A stretch of DNA of 64,000 nucleotides from Amycolatopsis jejuensis (lineage in GTDB: Bacteria; Actinomycetota; Actinomycetes; Mycobacteriales; Pseudonocardiaceae), in the NCBI RefSeq assembly GCF_000717335.1, contig NZ_JNYZ01000016.1:62001-126000 (forward strand), in the 5' to 3' direction. Positions 17,690 through 25,976 of this stretch are shown piece by piece; the first letter of the stretch is position 1; each line of letters starts with the position of its first letter. Under the pieces are notes generated by a model. It had not been told where the DNA came from and did not search any database. It was given only the letters and a program-made list of their open reading frames with translations. Position numbers and translations under genes: made by a program.

Positions 17690-18092
17690 GCGGGACACGT
17701 GTGCTGGCAACGGTTTCGGCCGCGGACTGGTCAGCCTTTCTGGGGCGGCTTTTGCTCGGACGCTGGCCGGTCCGCGCTGAGACTTGGCTTCTACCGCTTG
17801 GTCATCGACAACGGTGCCTGCTACCGCGCGAAAGACTTTGCCACCGTGCTGCACGGAGCACGCCACGAGCGAATCCCCACGCCGAAACGGGAAAGCCGAA
17901 CGCTGCAACCGGATCCTGGCCGAAGAGTTTCTCTACGCCCGCGCCCGGACCAGCGAACAGCACCGCACCGAAACCCTGACAGTCTGGGACATTCACTACA
18001 ACTACCATCGGCCACACACCGCTGCCGGAGATCAGCCATCAGCAAACCGACTCTCCGCCAGTGTCCTCGACGTCAGGGCCTCTTACCGGTAA
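17690..18092 (+). pseudogene. IS481-type transposase remnant (3' part, frameshifted)
   Basis: Only the C-terminal half of a DDE transposase remains. One frame encodes VIDNGACYRAKDF around 17805-17850. After a frameshift near 17870 another frame gives RRNGKAERCNRILAEEF and then HYNYHRPHTAAGDQP, ending at the TAA at 18090. No start, no intact catalytic triad and no terminal inverted repeats are evident. Confidence 0.75.
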
Positions 18093-18151
18093 CTGCTTCC
18101 CCGAGGCCGCCCTCCCGCGGGGGACGGTCCAGCCGCAGCCGGACCGCCCCC

Positions 18152-18236
18152 CGCGGCCACCGTTCCAGGCCCCGCGGTCACCGTTCCAGCCCCGCGGTTA
18201 CCGTTCCAGGCCCTGCGGTTACCGTTCCAGGCCCGC
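18152..18236. repeat. 21-bp tandem repeat ending in the LLM gene stop codon
   Basis: Four units of about 21 bp with core GCGGTNACCGTTCCAGGCCC. The last unit (18216-18236) contains the TAA stop and the final GLER codons of the minus-strand LLM gene, so the array looks like repeated duplication of that gene end. Confidence 0.8.
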
Positions 18237-19094
18237 GACGATTTCCAGCGTGCGTTCCTTCTCCTCCGCGGTCCCTTCCGGGTGCACGATCAGGTCGGTC
18301 GTACCGGCGTCGCGGAACCGGGCGAGTTCGCGCAGCACGTCCGCCTCGTCGCCGACGACGAGGGCGTCTGCCGGACTGTCCAGCCCGCCGCGGTCGAGCA
18401 CCGCCCGGTACGCGGGCAGGTCGCCGATCATGCTGAAGTTCCGGGCGACTCGCTCCCGCGTGCCGTCCGGGTCGGCGGTCACCGAAACGGTCAGCCCGAC
18501 GACCACCCGAGCGCCGTCGCCGAGGCGGGGGACCAGGTAGTCCGCGACGAGGTCGGGACGGACCCAGATCGCGATGGTGCCTTCGGCGAGTTCGCGCGTC
18601 ACCTCCAGCATCCGTGGCCCCAACGCGGAAACGAGCACCGACGGCGGTGGCGTCGGCGCGCTCAACTGAGTGTCCACGGTGAAGAATTCTCCGGAATACT
18701 TCACGTGCTCCCCGCGCAGCAACGGTTTCAGCACTTCGAGATACTCCCGGGTGTGCCGGGCGGGTGCGGAGTAGGCGAGGCCCAGCGCACCCTCGATCAT
18801 GACTTTGTGGCTGGGGCCGATGCCGAGCGTCAGCCGTCCACCGGTCATGGCCTGGACGGCAAGCGCCTCAGTCGCCATCGCGGCGGGGTGCCGTGGGTAC
18901 GTCGGTACGACGGCCGTGCCCAGCTCAGCAGGGCCGTCACTGAAGTAGGGCAACAGCGCGAGCGCGTCGAGACCATTCGGGAACTGATTGGTCCAGCCGC
19001 TGTCGAACCCGCGCGCTGCGTTCTTGACCGCCTCCGCGCGCGCGTCTTCGAGGGGTGCCATACCGCTGCTGTCGAGGTTTGTTCCGATCCGCAT
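18219..19094 (-). CDS. LLM-class F420-dependent oxidoreductase
   Basis: A 291-residue luciferase-like TIM barrel. Typical segments are TAVVPTYPRHPAAMA, MTGGRLTLGIGPSH and the C-terminal DAGTTDLIVHPEG. The family is F420-dependent in actinobacteria; substrate unknown. The ATG at 19094 is preceded by GAGGTGG; the frame extends to 19190 only as low-similarity sequence across the divergent promoter. A LysR gene starts 97 bp away on the other strand and is its likely regulator. Confidence 0.87.
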   Translation of the reverse strand: MRIGTNLDSSGMAPLEDARAEAVKNAARGFDSGWTNQFPNGLDALALLPYFSDGPAELGTAVVPTYPRHPAAMATEALAVQAMTGGRLTLGIGPSHKVMIEGALGLAYSAPARHTREYLEVLKPLLRGEHVKYSGEFFTVDTQLSAPTPPPSVLVSALGPRMLEVTRELAEGTIAIWVRPDLVADYLVPRLGDGARVVVGLTVSVTADPDGTRERVARNFSMIGDLPAYRAVLDRGGLDSPADALVVGDEADVLRELARFRDAGTTDLIVHPEGTAEEKERTLEIVAGLER

Positions 19095-19151
19095 GCTGTC
19101 CACCTCAGCGCGAACCGGTCCGAAGATCGAGACGCGGTTGGCTCGCGCAGC

Positions 19152-19163
19152 GATCACGTGATC
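19152..19163. promoter_or_regulatory. GATCACGTGATC palindrome in LLM/LysR intergenic region
   Basis: A perfect 12-bp palindrome midway between the two divergent starts and a candidate LysR-type binding site. Confidence 0.4.
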
Positions 19164-19191
19164 TGATTGTCGCAGGTGGAGGAGGCACACG

Positions 19192-20067
19192 ATGGAGCTG
19201 CGGACCCTGCGTTATTTCGTCACGGTCGCGGAGGAGCTGCACTTCGGGCGTGCAGCCGAGCGGCTGCACATCGTCCAGCCCGCGGTGAGCCAGCAGGTGG
19301 CTCGGCTCGAGCGCGAACTCGGGGTCCGCCTGCTGGACCGCTCACCGCGAACGGTCCGGCTCACCCCGGCAGGCACCCGCGTTCTCGCCGCGGCCCGCGA
19401 CACCCTCGCAGCCGCCGAACGCGTGCGACTGGCCGCCGGGACACCCTCGGACAAGGTCCACATCGGCACCGCGCCGGGCCTGCTGGCGCGACTGGAACGC
19501 GGCGTCGAGGTGCTCCGCGACCGTCACCCGGGGTTCGAACTGGTGCTGGTCGACCTCCCGGTGGCGGACCGGCTGACCGCCTTGCGACGAGGCGACCTGG
19601 ACCTGGTCCTCGCACGCGGCGTCACCGAAGCCGAGGGCCTGCACGTGATCCCGGCGTGGACCGAGCCGCTCCACGCGGTGGTATCCGTGCGCCATCCAGC
19701 AGCCAATCGCGGGTCGGCACGCCTTGCCGACTTGGCCGCCGACGTCCTGCGTCTCCCTTCTCCAGCCACCGACCCCTTCCTGTACGACGCAATCAAGTCC
19801 GCCTTGGACAACGCCGGTGTCACCGTCCGTCTCGGCCGCCCGACGGGCACGGTCGAGGACACGCTCGTCGAACTGGGCACCACGCCCGACACCTGGGCCC
19901 TCCTGCCCGTCGACCAGGTGACCACGACGTCAACCCGCGTGCGCTCCCTCCCCTTGGACCCACCTCTGGAGATCGCGGGCGCAGTCCTGATCCCGGCAGA
20001 CCACGACAGCCACGGCTGCACCGCCTTGGTGGCAACCGCGTTCCGGGATGCAGGCGAGGTCTCGTGA
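19192..20067 (+). CDS. LysR-family transcriptional regulator
   Basis: A 291-residue LTTR. The helix-turn-helix occupies residues 1-60 (ELRTLRYFVTVAEELHFGRAA, then QPAVSQQVARLERELG), followed by an effector-binding domain (about 90-290). The ATG has GGAGGAGG upstream. It is divergent from the LLM oxidoreductase. Effector unknown. Confidence 0.92.
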   Translation: MELRTLRYFVTVAEELHFGRAAERLHIVQPAVSQQVARLERELGVRLLDRSPRTVRLTPAGTRVLAAARDTLAAAERVRLAAGTPSDKVHIGTAPGLLARLERGVEVLRDRHPGFELVLVDLPVADRLTALRRGDLDLVLARGVTEAEGLHVIPAWTEPLHAVVSVRHPAANRGSARLADLAADVLRLPSPATDPFLYDAIKSALDNAGVTVRLGRPTGTVEDTLVELGTTPDTWALLPVDQVTTTSTRVRSLPLDPPLEIAGAVLIPADHDSHGCTALVATAFRDAGEVS

Positions 20068-20185
20068 GACGGGCTCCTTGCGCGGACGGCTTGTGTTGCC
20101 GGTAGGCGGGTTGGTTCGCCTGCCGGGTTTCAGCCCTTCTCCGAGGTGATCCCTTCCACGACGTGATCGCTCGGCATGACGTGTT

Positions 20186-20545
20186 CGATCGTCGAGCCTG
20201 GACTCGCCTGATCGCTGGGTTCGGGCGTGCTTGATCGTCGAGCCTGGACTCGCCTGATCGTTGGGTCCGAACGCGCCCGATCGTCGAGCCTGGACTCGCC
20301 TGATCGTTGGGTCCGAACGCGCCCGATCGTCGAGCCTGGACTCGCCTGATCATTGGGTCCGAACGCGCCCGATCGTCGAGCCCCCACCCGCCTGATCACT
20401 GCGTCCAGACGAGCCCCGTCGCCGAGCCCAGACACGCCCGATCACTAGGACCAGACGAGCCCGACCCACTGAGCCCCGACCGCACCCGATCACTGAGCCC
20501 GGACGAGCCCGATCAGTCGGACTCATGCACGCCCCGACTCGCCGA
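20186..20545. repeat. 46-bp tandem array built of two related 23-bp halves
   Basis: Half units GATCGTCGAGCCTGGACTCG.. and GATCGTTGGGTCCGAACGCG.. alternate; three 46-bp copies around 20232-20370 are nearly identical, and copies decay to the right. Each first half carries the inverted repeat CGAG-cctgga-CTCG. The array lies between the convergent lysR and yqeY-like genes (20068-20622, otherwise gene-free). Confidence 0.8.
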
Positions 20546-20622
20546 GCCCCGATCGCACCCATCGGTGTCACCACTCATGTACCGGACCTCGTCACCAACC
20601 TCCCTTACCTGACAACACCCAC

Positions 20623-20982
20623 TCACTCAACAGATTCCAGATGCACCTTCAGCACTGCCGCCTCCGCCCGTAACTGTTCAGCTTGCTCCGTCCTTCCGAG
20701 ACGCTCGTACTCGTCCGCCGCCGAGGTGCGCTCGTCCACTTCACGGTTGACGATCGTGCATATGTCCTCCTCCGTGAGATGCCGTCTCATTGCTTCCGCC
20801 GCGCCCAGGCCGACCGCCGCACCCACCACGTGTTCGTTGCCTGCCTTGCCATCGGCCCCTGGCGAGACCGGCACCGCTTCGGCGTTGTCGATCGCCGCAA
20901 GCGCAGAGCGCAGTGCGGTGATCGCGACTCGGTTCCGGTTCTTGAGCGCTGTTTTCAGTTCGTCACGCAGGTTTGCGCGCAT
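20623..20982 (-). CDS. GatB/YqeY domain protein
   Basis: A 119-residue helical protein of the YqeY type (MRANLRDELKTALKNRNRVAITALRSAL, then HLTEEDICTIVNREVDER). The domain resembles the tail of GatB amidotransferase subunits, but free-standing copies have no firm function. It starts 16 bp after the stop of the mannosyltransferase gene upstream and is probably co-transcribed. A TTG at 20991 is an alternative start. Confidence 0.83.
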   Translation of the reverse strand: MRANLRDELKTALKNRNRVAITALRSALAAIDNAEAVPVSPGADGKAGNEHVVGAAVGLGAAEAMRRHLTEEDICTIVNREVDERTSAADEYERLGRTEQAEQLRAEAAVLKVHLESVE

Positions 20983-20997
20983 GGCAGACAATTCCCA

Positions 20998-22446
20998 TCA
21001 GGGTGGAGGAATGCGATGAATTACCGACTCCCTGAGCCTACCACCCCTCCTGTCACCCGAGCGCGCGAATTTTCCGTCCAGGGTCAGCACTCCCGCACCG
21101 GCCGAAAACACTGCCAGGGCAACAAATCCCCAAGCTGGGAGCAAGGTTTGCCCGTCAGGGTGGGTGCTCACGACCAGCCAGGTCGAACCCGCGGCAACGA
21201 GCGCGACCCGCGAAATCGGCCACGCCGCAAGGGATCCGAGCGCCAACGGCCACGTGAAGTACCAAGGCAGCGCCACCGGCGCCAGTACGACCGTAGCCAA
21301 CAACCCTGCCGCAGCACCGCGCACCGCGTCCGCATCGCTGGCTCGCGAACGCCACCACAACCACATCAGGATCCCGGCAAGCGCGACCCAGCCCACTGCT
21401 CGGCACACCGCGACGGCACCTCCTGCCCCCAAGATTTTCCCGACCGCGGTGGGGATCGACAACCATGGCTCAAGCGTGGAATTCGCGCTCATTGACCGGA
21501 TCCACCCGAGGTCTACGTCAGCTGCAATGCTGCACAACCCGAACGTTACGACCACAATGGACACTGCGGCGGCAAGTGTCGAGACGTAGCTACGCAACAT
21601 GATTCGCCCGCCTGAACGTCGAATCTCCCATGTCCACAAGAGAAACGGCAACGCTACCGCGGCCGGAGCTTTCACTGCGGCAGCCAGCACTACCACCGCG
21701 AGCCCGAACCCTGGTACAGTCGTGATCATCACCGTAGTTCCCGCTATCAGCAACCCGATCATCAACAGGTCGTTGTGTCCGCCCGATACCACGCACAGCA
21801 CCATCAACGGGTTCGCCACTGTCATCCACAGTGCACGTTCCGGCTGGGCGCCCAGCCGGCGGCACAGGATCGGCAATGCGAAGCACGTCAACGCCAATCC
21901 GGTTGTCATGGCCAGCCGGGTCAGGAATGCGCCGAGGACAAGATTGTCGCCAGTCAGAGAAAGGACGCTCTTCACGATCAGAATATGCAACGGCCCATAG
22001 GGCGACGGAATGTGCAGCCAGCCGCCGGCCGCATTGTCCGTGGCCGGGCCGGGAAGTTCAGCGGGGACGTGTGTGTACGGGTCGAGCCCGGCACTCGCCA
22101 CCACGCCCTGCGCGAGATACGTGTACAGGTCGGTGCTGAACAACGGTGGCGCGCACAAAAGCGGAGCGCACCACAGCCAGGTAGCCCGCACAACGTCTCG
22201 TGTGCTCGTCCGACCCGCGCGCACCGAGTGTCCTAACCGGACCCAAGACAACACCAGGAGGAAAATGCCGAGATACAACACAGCAGTGGCGAGCGTCCGG
22301 CCGTGCCCGAACCGCACGGCGCTCAGCACCGTCCCGGACAGTACGGGATCGTGTCGCAGCGTCGCGCCTGCGCCGAACGCGCCGAGCGAGGCGAACACCG
22401 TGCCGTACAGCCCTACCGCGGTCGCGCTCTTTCCGGCGAAGATCAT
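20998..22446 (-). CDS. MptB-like polyprenol-phosphomannose alpha-1,6-mannosyltransferase
   Basis: A 482-residue multi-pass membrane protein with about 12 predicted hydrophobic segments. The first periplasmic-type loop carries PPLFSTDLYTYLAQG with acidic residues, and the sequence TYLAQG..DPYTH..PSPYGPL is characteristic of the GT-C MptA/MptB group. These enzymes use polyprenol-phosphate mannose to build the alpha-1,6-mannan core of lipomannan-like glycolipids on the outer face of the membrane. It is divergent from the response regulator gene, 100 bp away. Confidence 0.82.
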   Translation of the reverse strand: MIFAGKSATAVGLYGTVFASLGAFGAGATLRHDPVLSGTVLSAVRFGHGRTLATAVLYLGIFLLVLSWVRLGHSVRAGRTSTRDVVRATWLWCAPLLCAPPLFSTDLYTYLAQGVVASAGLDPYTHVPAELPGPATDNAAGGWLHIPSPYGPLHILIVKSVLSLTGDNLVLGAFLTRLAMTTGLALTCFALPILCRRLGAQPERALWMTVANPLMVLCVVSGGHNDLLMIGLLIAGTTVMITTVPGFGLAVVVLAAAVKAPAAVALPFLLWTWEIRRSGGRIMLRSYVSTLAAAVSIVVVTFGLCSIAADVDLGWIRSMSANSTLEPWLSIPTAVGKILGAGGAVAVCRAVGWVALAGILMWLWWRSRASDADAVRGAAAGLLATVVLAPVALPWYFTWPLALGSLAAWPISRVALVAAGSTWLVVSTHPDGQTLLPAWGFVALAVFSAGAGVLTLDGKFARSGDRRGGRLRESVIHRIPPP

Positions 22447-22482
22447 GCCGCAGGTCTAGTGAGCGGATGATCTCGGATGGTT

Positions 22483-22511
22483 AAGATCGGCGTTTATCCG
22501 ATCTTTATCCG
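22483..22511. promoter_or_regulatory. Direct repeat and hairpin before response regulator
   Basis: Two TTTATCCG copies (22493-22500, 22504-22511) have an 11-bp period, the spacing typical of OmpR/PhoB-family sites. They overlap an inverted repeat AAGATCGG-n7-CCGATCTT (22483-22505). The block is 36-64 bp upstream of the regulator start and between it and the divergent mannosyltransferase gene. Confidence 0.5.
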
Positions 22512-22546
22512 TCCGGCGTTCTACTGAGGCTCGTGAGGAGCGGTTG

Positions 22547-23206
22547 ATGCGCGTGCTCGTGGCCGAAGACGAGCAGATGCTGGCCGACTCCATCACCGAG
22601 GGTCTGCGGCATCTGGGGATGGCAGTCGACGTCTGCTACGACGGTGACGCTGCGCTCGAACGCGTTGCGGTCCATCGGTATGACGTGGTCCTGCTCGACC
22701 GCGACCTGCCGCTGGTGCACGGCGACGAGGTATGCCGCAAGATCGTCGGCGACGGCGGTGAGACAAGGGTGCTCATGCTCACCGCTGCGGCGGGTATCCG
22801 CGACCGCGTGGACGGGCTCGGTCTAGGGGCGGACGACTACCTCACCAAGCCGTTCGCGTTCGCCGAGCTCGTCGCCAGGGTGCATGCGCTGGCCCGGCGG
22901 GCCCGTCCGGCGTTGCCGCCGGTGCTGGACCGCGCCGGGGTCGAGCTGGATCCGGCGAGGCGGTTCGCGTCGCGGGACGGGCGGCCGTTGTCGTTGTCTC
23001 CCAAGGAGTTCGCCGTGCTGGAGGTGTTGCTGCGAGCCGAAGGTCGGGTCGTCAGCCCGGAAGAGCTGCTGGAGAAGGCATGGGACGAGCACGCCGACCC
23101 GTTCACGAACACGGTGCGGGTCACGGTGATGACGTTGCGCAGGAAGCTCGGCGCACCGCCGGTGATCCACACCGTACCCGGCGCAGGGTACCGGCTGGGT
23201 ACCTGA
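22547..23206 (+). CDS. OmpR-family response regulator
   Basis: A 219-residue regulator. The receiver domain is 1-115, with phosphoacceptor Asp51 (VVLLDRDLPL) and conserved Lys in LTKPFAF. The winged-helix DNA-binding domain is about 125-219 (LSPKEFAVLEVLLRAEG, then TVRVTVMTLRRKL). The ATG at 22547 has GAGGAG 6 nt upstream. The kinase gene follows with no real gap. Confidence 0.94.
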   Translation: MRVLVAEDEQMLADSITEGLRHLGMAVDVCYDGDAALERVAVHRYDVVLLDRDLPLVHGDEVCRKIVGDGGETRVLMLTAAAGIRDRVDGLGLGADDYLTKPFAFAELVARVHALARRARPALPPVLDRAGVELDPARRFASRDGRPLSLSPKEFAVLEVLLRAEGRVVSPEELLEKAWDEHADPFTNTVRVTVMTLRRKLGAPPVIHTVPGAGYRLGT

Positions 23207-23223
23207 GGCGGGCGCGGACGTCG

Positions 23224-24252
23224 TTGCGTGGCCGCGTCGAGCTGGTGTTCCTCGGGGCGCTGCTTGCCGCGCTGGTTCTCGCGTACCCGGTCGGCGCGTC
23301 GCTGGCAATGGTGCTCGGGACATACGTGGACCGGTCGTTCTGTCCGCGGGGCACCGGCTGCAGCAATCCGGTGGGCACCATCTGGTGGTTCTTGCCGCTG
23401 GTCGCGGTCGTCGTGCTGGCGGTACTGGCGTGGCGGCCGGTGGTGTCGTGGGTGCTGCGGCCTCTGCCGGACCTTGCGGCGACCATCGACCAGCTGGGGC
23501 CGCAGAACCTGGGGCAGCGCATGCCGGTGGAGCAGACCGACGGCGAGCTGCGGGTGCTGGCGACGGCGGTCAACGGGATGCTCGACCGGGTGGCGGTCGG
23601 CTTCGAGGGGCAACGGCGGTTCGCCGCGAACGCGTCCCACGAGCTGCGCACGCCGCTCGCCGTGCAGCGGACGCTCGCCGAGGTGGCGATGGTCACCGGT
23701 GGCGGCGACGAGGTGCAACGGCTCGCGGCGCAGCTGCTCGTGGTCAACGAGCGCAACGAGCAGCTGATCGAGGGACTCCTCGTGCTGGCCGAGGCGGACC
23801 GCGGCCTGCCCGGAACGGTTCCGGTCCGGCTGGACGAGCTGGTGGACACCGTCCTCGCCCGTTATGCCGAACAGCTGGCCACACGCGAGCTGACCCTGCG
23901 CCACGCGTCGGCCGAGCGCGTTGTGCCCGGCGATCCCGTTCTGCTGGAACGGCTCGTCGCCAATCTCGTGCACAACGCGATCAAGTACAACCACTCGGGC
24001 GGGTGGGTCGAGGTGACCGTCGGCGGAGAACCGGCACTGAGCGTGGGCAATTCCGGCGAGCGGGTACCGGCCGAGTCGGTCGAGTCGTTGTTCCAGCCGT
24101 TTCGCCGGCTGACCGCTGACCGGATGAACCATCGGGACGGTGCTGGTCTCGGATTGTCCATCGTGCGGTCGATCGCTGCCGCGCACTGCGGACGAGTGTC
24201 CGCCGCGCCCGTCGAAGGGGGAGGCTTGAAGGTCGACGTCGTGTTGCCCTGA
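23224..24252 (+). CDS. Sensor histidine kinase
   Basis: A membrane kinase of about 342 residues: two transmembrane segments flanking a short extracytoplasmic loop with FCPRGTGCSNP (two Cys), a HAMP-like linker, HisKA with phosphoacceptor His in ASHELRTPLAV, N box HNAIKYN and G box GAGLGLSIVRS. It is the partner of the upstream regulator. The start is uncertain: the TTG at 23224 gives MRGRVELVF, while a CTG at 23203 overlapping the regulator stop would add seven residues. Confidence 0.88.
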   Translation: MRGRVELVFLGALLAALVLAYPVGASLAMVLGTYVDRSFCPRGTGCSNPVGTIWWFLPLVAVVVLAVLAWRPVVSWVLRPLPDLAATIDQLGPQNLGQRMPVEQTDGELRVLATAVNGMLDRVAVGFEGQRRFAANASHELRTPLAVQRTLAEVAMVTGGGDEVQRLAAQLLVVNERNEQLIEGLLVLAEADRGLPGTVPVRLDELVDTVLARYAEQLATRELTLRHASAERVVPGDPVLLERLVANLVHNAIKYNHSGGWVEVTVGGEPALSVGNSGERVPAESVESLFQPFRRLTADRMNHRDGAGLGLSIVRSIAAAHCGRVSAAPVEGGGLKVDVVLP

Positions 24253-24288
24253 CTTGTGCGCAACAAGGGACCGTCCACAGTGTACGGA

Positions 24289-25188
24289 TCAGCCGGTGCG
24301 AATTCCGGACAATGGGAACGTGCCACCGCCGGAAATCGTGACCGAACCGGCGAAAGCGTCGCCGTTCACGGTGCCCGCCACGCTCACCTCGAACCGCGCT
24401 GGGTCAGTGACCAGTGCGGTAAGAGTGACGTCCTGGCCGTCGACTGTGCCCGAGACGATGGGGACCGTCACTCCCAGCTGGCCGTCGAAGATGGAACCGG
24501 ACATCGTGGTGCCGTCGGTCGCGAGGTCGAGAAGCAGGTCCTTGCTGCCCGCCGGGTGCGTGAAGGTGATCTTCCAGCTGCCGTCCGGGCCGGTTTTCCC
24601 GCTGCTGGGACGGGTGAGGTCCGGATCGGTGGCGGCGCGCACCGGGGTCGGAGGTTCGCCGAGCGCGGGCTGGCCGGGTTTCACCGAAACCCCTGCAGAA
24701 TTCAGGAAACCCGCCATCATTCGGTAATAGCCGACGAGGAACAGGATCTCGATGATCTCGGCGTGGTCATGGGTTTCGGCAAGCGCTGCCCAGGTGGCGT
24801 CCGATACGCAGACGTCGGCGCACAATTCGTCGACGGCCCGAAGTACTGCGTCGTCTTCGGGCGGCCACGACGCGTCCGGGTCGGAAACGGCGACGATCTC
24901 GGCCTCGGTGGCGCCGCCGCCGAGCGCGGCCGGCGCGTGGTTGGCCCACTCGTACGGCGCATCACACCTGAGCGCGACGCGCAGGATCGCGAGCTCCCGG
25001 ATGCGCGGATGAAGCTTGCCCTGGCCCAGCAGGTACGCGCCCAGCTGCGACGACGCATTCATCAGTTCGGGCGCGCGGGCGAGAACCTGGATGACGGTGT
25101 CGGCGCCGAGCTTCGCCAGTTTTCGATGCTCAGGCTCCATCTCGTCGAGTTCGAGCGGCGGGATACGTGGAGACGACGCAGCTGGCAT
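24289..25188 (-). CDS. Carboxymuconolactone decarboxylase-family protein with extra C-terminal beta domain
   Basis: A 299-residue protein. Residues about 25-160 are a CMD/AhpD-like helical domain (LHPRIRELAILRVALRCDAPYEWANHAPA), but the classical CxxC peroxidase pair is not present. Residues about 190-299 are a separate Gly/Thr/Ser-rich beta-strand domain (SWKITFTHPAGSKDLLLDLATDG). The TetR gene upstream ends 1 bp before its start region, so the two form one transcript. Function unknown; the arrangement suggests a TetR-controlled detoxification enzyme. Confidence 0.8.
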   Translation of the reverse strand: MPAASSPRIPPLELDEMEPEHRKLAKLGADTVIQVLARAPELMNASSQLGAYLLGQGKLHPRIRELAILRVALRCDAPYEWANHAPAALGGGATEAEIVAVSDPDASWPPEDDAVLRAVDELCADVCVSDATWAALAETHDHAEIIEILFLVGYYRMMAGFLNSAGVSVKPGQPALGEPPTPVRAATDPDLTRPSSGKTGPDGSWKITFTHPAGSKDLLLDLATDGTTMSGSIFDGQLGVTVPIVSGTVDGQDVTLTALVTDPARFEVSVAGTVNGDAFAGSVTISGGGTFPLSGIRTG

Positions 25189-25189
25189 G

Positions 25190-25828
25190 TCAGGTTCCTT
25201 CCACTGGTGGGTGCTCGTCGAGGCGGGCGAGCGCTGCTTGCGCCTCGTCGAGGGTGAGCGCGGGATGCGAGTAGAGGTCGATCAGTGCGCGGGCGAGGAG
25301 GTTGTCGCCGTCCGGGCTCAGGACGTCGACGCCGATCGTGCGGGAGAGGTGTTTGTGGAGCACGGTGATCGACAGCGCCATCGCCGTGCTGATCGCGGCG
25401 CGGACCTTCGGATCGGCAGCGGGCGGGCCCGGCCGGTGCCGATCGGATTCGGCGAGCCGATGCATGCTCAGCTGGACCATTTCGTCGAACAACGGCGACG
25501 CGTCGCCCTCGACGAGCGCACGGACGAGGTAGTCGCGGTACGGCCCGACGGCAGCTCGTGCGGCCGCAACGGGATTGCTGCCCGCAGGCCTGGTCAGGTC
25601 CGCCGGAACCTGGTCGTTGAGCTGCCGGATGAGCTTGACGAGGTGCGCGTCGCACACCTCGCGAAGCGCCTGTTTGGACCCGAAATGGTGCCTCACCAAA
25701 CCGAGTGACACCCCGGCGGCCTCGGCAATTCCCCGGATCGTGGCGCGTTCGAAGCCGTATTCGCCGAAATGCCGCATCGCCGCGTCCCGGATCCGGGCGC
25801 GCGCGGTGAGGTCGTCGGGGTCGGTCAC
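25190..25828 (-). CDS. TetR-family transcriptional regulator
   Basis: A 212-residue regulator. The helix-turn-helix is at about 10-55 (RIRDAAMRHFGEYGFERATIRGIAEAAGVSLGLVRHHFGSK in sequence order; key turn AAGVSLG). It has a GTG start. Two operator-like palindromes lie just upstream, and the CMD-like gene follows immediately, so this looks like an autoregulated operon. Confidence 0.9.
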   Translation of the reverse strand: MTDPDDLTARARIRDAAMRHFGEYGFERATIRGIAEAAGVSLGLVRHHFGSKQALREVCDAHLVKLIRQLNDQVPADLTRPAGSNPVAAARAAVGPYRDYLVRALVEGDASPLFDEMVQLSMHRLAESDRHRPGPPAADPKVRAAISTAMALSITVLHKHLSRTIGVDVLSPDGDNLLARALIDLYSHPALTLDEAQAALARLDEHPPVEGT

Positions 25829-25840
25829 TGCCGCACCACT

Positions 25841-25879
25841 GCTATACGCATGTACAGCAGACTATACCTATGTATAGTC
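25841..25879. promoter_or_regulatory. Tandem TetR operators
   Basis: A perfect site GACTATAC-ctat-GTATAGTC (25860-25879) and an imperfect copy GCTATAC-gcat-GTACAGC (25841-25858) have centres 20 bp apart. They lie 13-51 bp upstream of the TetR start. Confidence 0.65.
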
Positions 25880-25976
25880 GTCACGCCAGCACTGTACGGA
25901 CGCCTGGCGCACGAGGCGTCCGTACAGCGGTCCGTCGTCCTGGCCGCCGCGGGGGAATGGAGCCAGGGAGACGGGG

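Noticed and set aside
20186-20545. Possible CRISPR array
   Set aside because: Units abut without unique spacers, both halves of the unit are related, and no cas gene is in the window. The same holds for the other tandem arrays.
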